Below, piece after piece: positions 43,276 through 52,200 of a stretch of DNA of 64,000 nt. The first letter of the stretch is position 1; every line of letters starts with the position of its first letter. The DNA is taken from the NCBI RefSeq assembly GCF_900101875.1, contig NZ_FNAI01000010.1:186001-250000 (forward strand). The letters are read 5' to 3'. Made by a program: the position numbers and the translations under genes. Below the pieces are notes generated by a model, which worked only from the letters and a program-made list of their open reading frames with translations, ran no database searches and had not been told where the DNA came from. Source of the DNA: Mucilaginibacter pineti. GTDB taxonomy: Bacteria > Bacteroidota > Bacteroidia > Sphingobacteriales > Sphingobacteriaceae.

Positions 43276-43356
43276 TACAACAAGAGCCCCCCGGCCCCCT
43301 GAAGGGGGAGCTTTATCTTAAATTTTTACAGGGATACGTTTAAATTGATTTTATGC

Positions 43357-44616
43357 TTATGTCAATCCATAAGGCCCGGTCAGTTCGTCGAACACACCGT
43401 TGCTGGTAACTGTACGCTGCGTTACAAATGGTAACCGCGACCGTAATTTTGTATCGTTATTGATCTTCAATTTATTTAAAGCAACATACCGCAGCGGATC
43501 TATCAGGTGGTTCCATCTGTCAACAGGTTCGTTAATTGTTTTGCCCGAGTTATCTACCCGCCATTTGTAGCGGCCCAGTTCATTGCGCAGGTTTACGCTG
43601 GCACGGGTAACGTTTATTTTGTAGCGTTTAAGGATATCAATAGAGTTTTTAATACTATCGTTACCCTTTTTTGCTCCACTTATCCACCAGCCCATGCGTT
43701 TTAATTCTTCTATTGATTTTGGTTCGGCGCTATCGGCAATTATCTCTGTTTTACGGTTCATATCTGTAGCTTTAAGCCTGCCGGATATATCGGTATTGGT
43801 AAGGCCGGTTTCATAAAAAAGTTCATTCACCCAAAGCTCGCCGTTTCGCTTGTATACCTGTAAACAGCCGGTTTGGTCGTTAGTAAAGCCAAAATCAAGG
43901 CCGGCAGCGATTAGGGTGGCGTCGGCCGGGATCTCATTACAAATGTACCAGTTGTTGAAAATGAGTCCGGTGATTTTACCGGTAAGGCCCCGGGCATAAA
44001 CCTTCCACAATTCTATATCAACGGCCTTTAATGATTCTATTTTATCCCGCATCTGCTGATCCAGGAATGGGTTATGCCGGTGATCTGATATAATAAGCTG
44101 CACTCCCGGTCTGCCAATCAATTGTTCGTGAACCCAAAAGCTGTTATTGGGGTTGTAATCAATAAAAATGCGTTTGCGGGTACGTAGGGCAAGTTCTGTA
44201 TAAATGTCATATGTTATGCCGTTGGCTTCGTTTATGAAAAGGTAATCCCGCTTCCCCGATTTTGCGTCCTGGGCATCGGCATAGCTTTTAAATTCTATGA
44301 TGGTGCCATTGTAAAACTCAAATATGCGGTCGGTTTTATTATAGCCCTTTATCATGTTTTTTAAGCTTTCGGAATTGTTATAAATATTAAGCGCGTCTCG
44401 CAGGGCGCCGGCTTTAAGATTTGGTATATCCTGCCCAACTATGGTTATTACTTGTTTAGGCGTTTGACAGGCAAGGCAAAACAAAACCTGCTCAATGGCA
44501 TAGGTTTTACCAGAGCTTGTGCCGCCTTGGTTTATAACAATGTGTTCAACCGTATGGTAGTTTTGCTCAAAAAGAACGGATACTTCGAATTTGGGGTCAT
44601 TGCTTAGGTTGGTCAT
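43357..44616 (-). CDS. Phage terminase large subunit
   Basis: A 419-residue packaging motor. Walker A-like GGTSSGKT at residues 31-38 in NQGGTSSGKTYAIEQVLF; Walker B-like DYLFINEANGI; nuclease-side landmarks AAGLDFGFTND and KTEIIADSAEPKSIEELK, giving the acidic residues of the RNase H-like nuclease. The fold is that of PBSX/phage terminases. It cleaves and pumps DNA into the prohead. It follows the small subunit gene in the same direction with a 75-bp gap. Confidence 0.93.
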   Translation of the reverse strand: MTNLSNDPKFEVSVLFEQNYHTVEHIVINQGGTSSGKTYAIEQVLFCLACQTPKQVITIVGQDIPNLKAGALRDALNIYNNSESLKNMIKGYNKTDRIFEFYNGTIIEFKSYADAQDAKSGKRDYLFINEANGITYDIYTELALRTRKRIFIDYNPNNSFWVHEQLIGRPGVQLIISDHRHNPFLDQQMRDKIESLKAVDIELWKVYARGLTGKITGLIFNNWYICNEIPADATLIAAGLDFGFTNDQTGCLQVYKRNGELWVNELFYETGLTNTDISGRLKATDMNRKTEIIADSAEPKSIEELKRMGWWISGAKKGNDSIKNSIDILKRYKINVTRASVNLRNELGRYKWRVDNSGKTINEPVDRWNHLIDPLRYVALNKLKINNDTKLRSRLPFVTQRTVTSNGVFDELTGPYGLT

Positions 44617-44691
44617 CAGGTCATTATATTGGTCATTAAGTCATTGAACTTTGAGCGATTGGTAATGTGTAATTTTCAAATCGCCGAATCA

Positions 44692-45144
44692 TTATACTGC
44701 TACTTCCTTTTCGTTGCCGGCGGGGTTGGGGCCACTGGTTGTAATTTCTACTCTAAGGGTTTTATTAGTTTCAGCTACAGGGTGATTGATCTCTGGTTTA
44801 TCGGTCCAGCCCATGCTTTTTAGCGCGAATATGGCCCCCGTTGGTTTTTCAAATAACAATTGTTCGTATGCGGCTTCTATACGCAACCGGGCATATTGAA
44901 GCGGTTTTGAATAGGTAGCTCTTTTTTCATAGCTTTTAAAATCCTCCATACTGTTAAAACCCAGGTAAAGTGCCAGGTTACAAAATGTAGGTGGTTCCGG
45001 TTCCCGTATCCAAATTTTGCCGGTTGGGGTTTCGGTGTTGTCTTTAGTGGGCTTTAACTTGTATTCTCCTTTGATATACAAAAAATAAGCGTCGATAAGT
45101 TGCACCAATTCTCTGGAGGTTTTGAACTTTAATGAAGTATTCAT
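44692..45144 (-). CDS. Phage terminase small subunit
   Basis: A 150-residue protein from the ATG at 45144; an ORF extension to 45183 runs through the palindrome and is rejected. It has TSRELVQLIDAYF at the N-terminus, then a TPTGKIW-like segment, FCNLALYLGFNSMEDFKSYEK and ATGAIFALKSMGW. This pattern (DNA-packaging adaptor with helix-turn-helix-like NLALYLGF) matches terminase small subunits. It recognises packaging sites and recruits the large subunit. Confidence 0.82.
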   Translation of the reverse strand: MNTSLKFKTSRELVQLIDAYFLYIKGEYKLKPTKDNTETPTGKIWIREPEPPTFCNLALYLGFNSMEDFKSYEKRATYSKPLQYARLRIEAAYEQLLFEKPTGAIFALKSMGWTDKPEINHPVAETNKTLRVEITTSGPNPAGNEKEVAV

Positions 45145-45156
45145 GTTATGTTTAAA

Positions 45157-45170
45157 ATGCCGATTGGCAT
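45157..45170. promoter_or_regulatory. Phage palindrome, copy 5
   Basis: ATGCCgATTGGCAT, 13 bp upstream of the terminase small subunit start. Together with the other copies it would allow one regulator to switch packaging and tail genes together. Confidence 0.65.
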
Positions 45171-45208
45171 AAAGTAGAATCAAAAGTAAGGAATTTATTT
45201 TACATATA

Positions 45209-45224
45209 CTAATTTTATTGGTAA
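45209..45224. promoter_or_regulatory. 16-mer CTAATTTTATTGGTAA shared with the promoter repeats
   Basis: Exact match to the 16-mer found in the three promoter-like repeats (34285, 35192, 37191); here it lies about 65 bp upstream of the terminase operon start. Possible binding site of a common regulator. Confidence 0.6.
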
Positions 45225-45325
45225 TTTTTTCTTTGGTTTATTAGTCTGGATAGAGAAGGTGGTGCATAGGATTAAACTTGAAAATTATTTAGGAAAGTTT
45301 GGATACCCATGAATTAATAAATAAA

Positions 45326-45355
45326 AAATATTTTCTATTTAAATAGAAAATATTT
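45326..45355. promoter_or_regulatory. Perfect 30-bp palindrome upstream of the antitoxin
   Basis: Centre between 45340 and 45341; 15 bp on each side are fully complementary (AAATAGAAAATATTT). It lies about 10 bp before the antitoxin ATG and probably serves as operator for autoregulation by the antitoxin-toxin complex. Confidence 0.85.
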
Positions 45356-45365
45356 ACATTTGTGT

Positions 45366-45851
45366 ATGAGTAAAGCAATTAAAAACCCGGTATCGGGTGC
45401 AGCAGCATCCCGCCCGTACGTAGTACATGAAACTACATCAATGGTTAATGATCTGTTGGTGCCTTATGAAACGTATTTTAAATCGCCGCTTGCAAGGCTT
45501 GGTGCTATAAAGCAAGGTTTACGATCAGGCGCTATTGCCGATCTTTTGCAGGTTACCGGTGCTACGCAAATTGATATTGCCAAATGGCTTGATATTACCG
45601 AGCCCACCTTACGCAAACATATACAAGGTTCACGCGAGCTAAATCAAGGGCTTAGCGAGCATATTATACAACTTTTTGAACTTTTTGATAAAGGCCTTGA
45701 TACTTTTGGTTCCCTCGATGAATTTAAAAGCTGGCTTAAACACTATAATCCCGGTATTGATGCTGTTCCCTTCGATTTGCTGGATACCCATACCGGCATC
45801 AGTATAATATTAACCCAGCTTATCCGTATTGATTACGGCGTACTGGCTTAA
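45366..45851 (+). CDS. Xre/MbcA/ParS-type antitoxin
   Basis: A 161-residue protein from the ATG at 45366. Residues about 50-100 carry a DNA-binding helix-turn-helix-like region (LQVTGATQIDIAKWLDITEPTLRKHIQG), and the C-terminal 60 residues match the toxin-binding domain of this family: ELFDKGLDTFGSLDEFKSWL followed by VPFDLLDTHTGISIILTQLIRIDYGVLA. The RES toxin follows 106 bp later. It neutralises the toxin and, with a palindrome just upstream, likely represses its own operon. Confidence 0.9.
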   Translation: MSKAIKNPVSGAAASRPYVVHETTSMVNDLLVPYETYFKSPLARLGAIKQGLRSGAIADLLQVTGATQIDIAKWLDITEPTLRKHIQGSRELNQGLSEHIIQLFELFDKGLDTFGSLDEFKSWLKHYNPGIDAVPFDLLDTHTGISIILTQLIRIDYGVLA

Positions 45852-45957
45852 TTAGTGAGTGATTGAAAAATCTATTACCAATCACTAATTTACCACTCAC
45901 TATTTAAGTGCTTTGCTCTTCATCAATCGCTAATTCACTAAATCACAAATTCACCAA

Positions 45958-46422
45958 TTGAATACCTACCGGATAAGTCAAACCAAATATGCCCATGACC
46001 GAAAAGGATCTGGGATAGACGGGCGATGGAACTCGCTTGGGCAGTATGTAATTTATACCGGCGGCTCACTTGCATTATCCTGCCTCGAAAAATTAGTGCA
46101 TGCTGCCGGCACATCATTATATACCGGCGATTTTTCTGTTACTACACTTCATATTCCAGATAAAGTGCCTGTTACCGAAATTACTATCGCCCGCCTAATC
46201 AAACTCGATACAAATTGGCATAAAGTGATCAATTATCCGCTAACACAACTTTTGGGCGATACCTGGTTGCGTAAAATGGAAACAGCCGTGCTAAAAGTTC
46301 CATCGGCTATTATTGATATGGAGTTTAATTACCTGCTTAATCCGACCCATCCCGATTATGAAAAAATAAAGATAAGCAGTATAACAAAATTTACTTTTGA
46401 TCCCCGGTTAAAAACATCTTGA
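45958..46422 (+). CDS. RES-domain toxin (NAD+-degrading ParT/MbcT family)
   Basis: A 154-residue toxin, start TTG at 45958 (no good ATG nearby, and YRI must be close to the N-terminus). Conserved RES features: NTYRISQTKYA, the GIDGRWNSLGQYVIYTGGSLALSCLEKLVH stretch with Arg, Tyr and Glu residues used in catalysis, and LGDTWLRKMETAVLKVPSAI. RES toxins phosphorylyse or modify NAD+ or other targets. Pairing with a ParS-type antitoxin confirms a ParST/MbcTA-type type II system. The pair is divergent from the phage terminase operon. Confidence 0.9.
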   Translation: MNTYRISQTKYAHDRKGSGIDGRWNSLGQYVIYTGGSLALSCLEKLVHAAGTSLYTGDFSVTTLHIPDKVPVTEITIARLIKLDTNWHKVINYPLTQLLGDTWLRKMETAVLKVPSAIIDMEFNYLLNPTHPDYEKIKISSITKFTFDPRLKTS

Positions 46423-46512
46423 GTATTAAGTTAAAGATATAACCTTATCTTAAATTTGAATAACTATTTATTAATCGCAATTTTGACCGCGTTATCAATA
46501 TGATTGTTATTA

Positions 46513-47766
46513 ATGTACGGTAAAAAAATATTTGTTTCGATTTTTTCATTTGCGGCTTTGCTATTAAGCACCGTAACCCTTTATGCGCAGGATAAAAGGT
46601 ATATCCCTTTAGGCAGGCCTAAATATAAAGATACATCGATAGTGGTTCATGCCGATACCACGTATGAAAAAGATCTGTTTGATGTTATAAAATCGGTATT
46701 CAATAAAAATCACAATTCAGATAAGGTTGATTCTATTTCTACCAAACCGGTTTTTACCATTGTACCGGCAGTAGGGTATACCCTGCAAACAGATCTTGCT
46801 GGTACCTTATCGGGGAATGTGGCTTTCCGTACCGGGCCTAACGCACGTATTTCAACCATTACCACAAACCCCGCTTATACCCAAAAGAAGCAGATCATCG
46901 TATCCTTGCAATCAAACATATGGACCAAGAATAACAAGTACGATTTTATTGGCGACTTCAGGTTTTATAAATACCCGCAAAGCAGCTACGGTTTAGGAAC
47001 CAATTCCGACCTGGCAAATGAAAACCCATTGGTGTATAGCTTTTTTCGGTTTTATGAAACGGTGCTGCGGCATATAGGTGGTAATTTTTACATGGGCCTG
47101 GGCTATATATATGATAACCGCTGGAATATGTCGGAAAAAGGTCAGCTTAATGGCGGCGTATCCGATTATGAAAGATATGGCCCGATAAGCAAGTCGGTTT
47201 CTACAGGGCTTACGTTTAACGCCTTGTTTGATAGCCGGGATAACTCTATCAACTCCTCGCGCGGTTTTTACACGCAGGTACAATACCGGGATAATTATAC
47301 CTTCCTTGGCAGTACATCGGCATGGAGCTCCTTAATTGTTGATATTCGTAAATACTATAAGTTCCCGGCCAGTTCCGATAACGTGATAGCTTTTTGGTCG
47401 TACAATTGGGTGGTTATTCATGGGCGGCCTGCTTACCTCGATCTGCCATCAACAGGGCATGATCCTAATGCCACCACGGGTAGGGGATACATTCAAGGCC
47501 GGTTTCGCGGGGCGCAGATGGTTTACCTGGAAAGTGAATACCGTTTTAAGATAAGCCGTAACGGATTGCTGGGTGGTGTGGTATTTGCTAATGCGCAAAG
47601 TTTTTCGGCAGCACCGGGTACTCCTTTACAAACCATACAGCCTGGTTTTGGGCCGGGGTTACGCATTAAACTCAATAAGGTATCAAAAACTAATATCGCC
47701 CTTGATTATGGCTTTGGCCGGGAGGGCTCAAGAGGGTTGTTCATCAATGTTGGCGAGGTATTTTAA
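46513..47766 (+). CDS. BamA/TamA-like outer-membrane beta-barrel protein
   Basis: A 417-residue protein from the ATG at 46513 (a TTG at 46504 is possible). Signal peptide about 1-25 (STVTLYAQ). It has no POTRA-like domain but a barrel: VAFRTGPNARISTITTNP, then GLTFNALFDSRDNSINSSRGFYTQVQYRDNYTF and, near the C-terminus, the classic Omp85-like SRDNSxxSSRGFY/GPGLRIKLNK motif followed by the final GLFINVGEVF. A surface antigen family outer-membrane protein. Substrate unknown. Not phage-encoded in appearance. Confidence 0.82.
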   Translation: MYGKKIFVSIFSFAALLLSTVTLYAQDKRYIPLGRPKYKDTSIVVHADTTYEKDLFDVIKSVFNKNHNSDKVDSISTKPVFTIVPAVGYTLQTDLAGTLSGNVAFRTGPNARISTITTNPAYTQKKQIIVSLQSNIWTKNNKYDFIGDFRFYKYPQSSYGLGTNSDLANENPLVYSFFRFYETVLRHIGGNFYMGLGYIYDNRWNMSEKGQLNGGVSDYERYGPISKSVSTGLTFNALFDSRDNSINSSRGFYTQVQYRDNYTFLGSTSAWSSLIVDIRKYYKFPASSDNVIAFWSYNWVVIHGRPAYLDLPSTGHDPNATTGRGYIQGRFRGAQMVYLESEYRFKISRNGLLGGVVFANAQSFSAAPGTPLQTIQPGFGPGLRIKLNKVSKTNIALDYGFGREGSRGLFINVGEVF

Positions 47767-48016
47767 CGCTGTTCCCGTGTAATATTTACACCTTTTCTAT
47801 CTCATTATATCCAATATCTCCCGTTTTTGTCAATAGGTTGGTAACTATCTGAAATACAATAATTTTAATTGTATTTTTATTTGAAATAAACATGAACAAA
47901 GACATCTGTATTGCGTTTAATATACGTAAGTTAAAAAGTGTTAAAGATTACTTAAATTTTACTGTATTGATAACAATTCTAAATTATTATTATTAGCTTT
48001 ATCCATCAATTTACCT

Positions 48017-48613
48017 ATGAGCAGCACTCGGTTTACTAAATGGTTCATTTTCTTTACTTTAATCATTTCGGTGGCGTTAACGTCATGCCAGAAAGATGAG
48101 ACGGTAAAGGATTTAGATGCTGTAAAAACCACCGCCGCTGCTGATAGCACATCAAACCTGAGTATCATAAACACTCCTGGTAATTTTTTAGCCGGCAAGG
48201 GTATCCTCAAAATAACCATCGAAGATTCAACTTATACATTTGACGCCGCCAAAGATTCTGTTGCTTTTATTAATGTACATAATGGCGATAGTAAATATTT
48301 CGGCATCACTGCTATAAATAAAGACCACACCATGAGTTTTGGTGTTAGTTCAATAGGTTTTGCGGCTGCAAATATCAACACAAAAATAGCCGGGAGCCAG
48401 TTTCTTTTCCGGACTAATGAAAAGAAGCCTATGCTGCAATATACCTTAACACAATTTACTGGCGAGGAAGAATCAGGTAAAATAAGCATCGAAAAATATA
48501 ACAGCCAAAACCTTATTGCCAAAGGTACATTCTTTACTTTTTTGGCTAAGGACGATAAAGCAAACTCTCCGTTTTATCGTGTTGAAGGCAGTTTCGACCT
48601 TCAACTTAAATAA
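48017..48613 (+). CDS. Lipoprotein
   Basis: A 198-residue protein with a lipobox: FFTLIISVALTSCQKD, acylated Cys at about residue 24. The mature part is beta-rich (ITIEDSTYTFDAAKDS, ISIEKYNSQNLIAKGTFFTFL) and resembles small Bacteroidota lipoproteins of the DUF6252-like type, from memory. Outer-membrane lipoprotein is likely. No other motif is visible. Confidence 0.75.
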   Translation: MSSTRFTKWFIFFTLIISVALTSCQKDETVKDLDAVKTTAAADSTSNLSIINTPGNFLAGKGILKITIEDSTYTFDAAKDSVAFINVHNGDSKYFGITAINKDHTMSFGVSSIGFAAANINTKIAGSQFLFRTNEKKPMLQYTLTQFTGEEESGKISIEKYNSQNLIAKGTFFTFLAKDDKANSPFYRVEGSFDLQLK

Positions 48614-48771
48614 CGCCATCCTATAAAATAAAAGCTGATTAAGGGAGTGTTATGCCTGTATGTTCTGCGTAATTTCAAGGTAAAAAAACTGCTGGTAACC
48701 TGCTTAATGCCACCGCACCTGTGGTAATATGGGCATTTTTTTGTACCTTTATGCAAATTTTAAAGACATTG

Positions 48772-49074
48772 ATGAAAGTATTTATTGCAGGGCTTCCTTT
48801 AGAAGTAGATGAGGCCGAATTAACAGCAGTTTTTGGTGATTTTGGGCCGGTTAAATCGCTCAGGATTATTAAAGATCGCGAAACAAAAGAGAGTAAGGGT
48901 TTTGGATTTGTGGAAATGGTTAATGATAATGAAGCTAAAGAGGCAATAAGGTGCATGAACGGAGCTAATTATTATGGCCGCAGGATCACGGTTAACGTGG
49001 CCGAAGACAAAGGCCCGGGCTTTAACGGCGGCGGTAACAGCGGCGGCGGTAAAGGCGGCTTCAGACGTAACTAA
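48772..49074 (+). CDS. RRM RNA-binding protein
   Basis: A 100-residue protein from the ATG at 48772; an upstream frame is open but the RRM begins here. RNP2 is KVFIAGLP at residues 2-9 and RNP1 KGFGFVEM around 42-49; beta4 is RRITVNVAED. The tail is Gly/Asn-rich (GPGFNGGGNSGGGKGG), typical of Bacteroidota glycine-rich RRM proteins that act in RNA binding, including cold response. A strong intrinsic terminator follows at 49111. Confidence 0.92.
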   Translation: MKVFIAGLPLEVDEAELTAVFGDFGPVKSLRIIKDRETKESKGFGFVEMVNDNEAKEAIRCMNGANYYGRRITVNVAEDKGPGFNGGGNSGGGKGGFRRN

Positions 49075-49110
49075 ACAACAAATAAAGAATTATTCTTTTT
49101 TAAAAGTATA

Positions 49111-49134
49111 AGCCGGCATTGCCCGGCTTTTTTG
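49111..49134 (+). terminator. Intrinsic terminator after the RRM gene
   Basis: Stem AGCCGG.. with ..CCCGGCT (49111-49128) and a run of T after it. Confidence 0.8.
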
Positions 49135-49292
49135 TCTTACAACAATTTGGTGTAGTTATGCTAATAGGCAAATGACATTTCTTTAAATATCCGGCATAAT
49201 TATCATACTTTAGTGCTATATGTTTAACTTATTTTTCGGCCATGAAAAATAAACAAACCTGTTACAAACCTTTTGTAAATTAAATAAACCAA

Positions 49293-52200
49293 TTGCGCGC
49301 TCCTGCTAAAATACTTGTTGCACTAATATGGCTGTGTGCAATGGCAATAAATGTATTTGCCCAGGCACCAAACATTACCTACGCAAATCCCCCGGTTTAC
49401 TCGGTGGGTACAACAATAACTCCCTTAGTTGCTTTAAACACCGGTGGCGCAGTGCCTGCTAATCACTATGGCCAAACCACTATTTTTGCGGGCAACAGTA
49501 ACTCTGGTAATGCAGATGGCTCTGGTGCATCGGCAAGCTTCAACAATCCCAGGGGCCTTACAATTGATGCTGCAGGCAATATTTATGTGGCCGATAGGAA
49601 CAATAACCTTATTCGTAAAATTACGCCGACTGGTACAGTTAAAACAATTACTGGTTTTGGTTATGTTGATGCGGCCGGTAATTCTGTAAATTTATCCTCG
49701 CCAAGCGGGCTTACTGTGGATGCAGTCGGGAATATTTATGTAGCTGCCGAAGGCGACAATCAAATAAAGAAAATTACACCATCAAATATCGTAACCACAC
49801 TTGCGGGTAATGGTAGTATAGGGAGCGATGACGGGGTAGGTTTGGCAGCTTATTTTCATCAACCTTTGGATGTAACCGTTGATGCCGATGGGAATGTTTT
49901 CGTGGCCGATATCGATAACAATGCTATTCGTAAAATAACACCCGGCGGTGTGGTTACCACATTTGCAGGCGGATCTTCAGGCTATGTGGATGATATTGGC
50001 ACGGCGGCCAAGTTCAAAGGACCAAGCGGTTTGGTTATCGATGCGTTGGGCAATGTTTACGTTGCTGATCTTTTCAATCACGTTATCAGGAAAATTACCC
50101 CTGCGGGCAAGGTTACCACATTTGCTGGAATTGGCGGGCAGCAGGGCGAAGAGGATGGACCCGTTGCCAATGCTACTTTAAATTATCCTTACAAGCTTGC
50201 AATTGATGTTGCGGGAAATATTTACGCATCTGAAGCCAACGGCGGCAATCGGATAAGAAAGATAACGCCCAGTGGCATAGTAAGCACCGTACAGCATAAT
50301 ATAAACGCAATTAATGCCGAAGGCAAGGGGGTGAATACAGGCGAGGCTTACGCCTCGGGTGTAGTTGTTAATAACGACGGTTTTTTATTTATGTCAGATG
50401 TTGGCGTTAATAATATTTATAAAGTGGTTATTACGGGTTATGGCATTGATAAGCCTTTACCCGCCGGCCTTAGCTTTGATACGGCTACAGGTATTATCAG
50501 CGGTACGCCTACTGTTGCTTCGCCGGCACAGGATTTTATTATTACGGCTTATAACCTTATCGGGAGCAGCAGTTTTAAAATAACTATCAAGATAACAGCT
50601 GGCGTTTTACCGCCGGCTGGCTCGCCGCCCGTAATTGCTTATTCCACACCCAATGTTTATCATTTAAATTCGGCTATACCGCCGTTAAAACCAACGAACA
50701 ACGGCGGTATTGTGCCTGCAAATACCTATGGGTTGGTAAGCTCGTTTGCCGGCACAGGCGAGCTTGGTAATAATAACGGACCTGGAACAAATGCAAGTTT
50801 TCACGGTGTGTATAATGTTGCTACAGATGCTGCTGGAAATGTTTATGTGGCTGATCAAGGGAATAATCAAATCAGGAAAATTACTCCTGACGGAAATGTA
50901 AGCATTTTTGCGGGCACCGGCGATCCTGGAACGGCCGATGGGCCAGGTGTATCGGCTACATTTCAGTTACCTTTATTTATAACTACTGATGCCAATAACA
51001 ATGTTTATGTAAGTGATCCTATAAACGGACTTCTTCGTAAAATATCACCATCGGGAAACGTAATAAGCGTAAATTATAATATTCGGCAACCCGGTTTCTT
51101 AGCATTTGATGCTGATGGTAATTTGTATTTTTCGCATGCTTATAATATTAATATATTTAAAGTTACACCGGCAGGTATGGTAACAATTTATGCAGGTAAC
51201 GGCAGTATTGGTGTAGGAAATGGTCCTCGAGAATTGGCTTCTTTTGGTAGACCTACTGGCTTGGCTGTTGACGCTGGCGGCAATTTATACATTGCAGATG
51301 CAAGCAACTCGCTAATAAGGAAAATTGATAAGCTTACTGGTATTGTTTCAACATTTGCCGGAGGAGCAGCAAATAATGTCGATGGAATGGGGATTGGAGC
51401 CGGTTTTACCACCCCAAATTCATTAACCTTTGATGCACTGGGTAATTTATACGTTGGCGATATAGGTAGTCATAGGATAAGAAAAATTACACCAGGAGGT
51501 AATGTAACCACCTTAGTGGGTAACAATGCAGGTAATAATAATGGTATAGGTACAAATGCGAGTATTAATTATCCGGCTGGTTTGGCAATGGATAATAATG
51601 GACATCTTTTTGTGGGAGAACTTAATAATAACTGGGTGCGGAAAATAGATCTGACAGGCTACACCATCAACAAACCACTTCCTGCCGGGCTAACTTTCGA
51701 CACTAAAACAGGAATTATCAGCGGAACACCCACCGAGATTTCATCTGCTGCAGATTACACAATTACGGCCTATAATTTGGGCGGCAGCAGCATATTTACT
51801 ACAAGTATTAAAATTTTAGAAGCAGCAAGTATTACCGCAACTGATGTAAGCGGCGATGTAATCGCCTGCGAAGGCAAAGAGGGTACAACCCATCAGCAAT
51901 TTACAGTAAGCGGAACCGATCTTTCGGCGGGAATAACGGTAACGGCACCGGCTGGTTTCGAAGTATCAGCAACTGCTGTTGGTGGGTATGGCAGTACAAT
52001 AACTTTACCACAAACCAGCGGAAAGGTTAACGGAGTTAAGATTTATGTACAAATGATAGCCGGTAGTATGGGCAGCCATCAAGATAATATAACGCTTTCA
52101 TCTCCTGGGGCAATTAATGTTAATGTACCCGTGAAAGGAACTATAACGGCAAATAAAATAACATCGGTTGCAATTACGCTTAACGTAAACCCCAGTTGCC

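Larger units (their letters stand above)
19205..45224 (-). mobile_element. Siphovirus-like structural gene cluster (prophage remnant or GTA-like)
   Basis: About 26 kb of minus-strand genes: terminase, tail chaperones, baseplate, tape measure, protease, capsid, portal, fibres and lysis. No integrase, replication, repressor or recombination gene is seen inside. Borders are taken from the first and last phage-type genes and flanking motifs, not from att repeats. A long tape measure with no sheath gene indicates a non-contractile tail. Confidence 0.85.

Noticed and set aside
45145..45183. Longer terminase small subunit start
   Set aside because: The extension contains palindrome copy 5; the Met at 45144 starts the conserved sequence.
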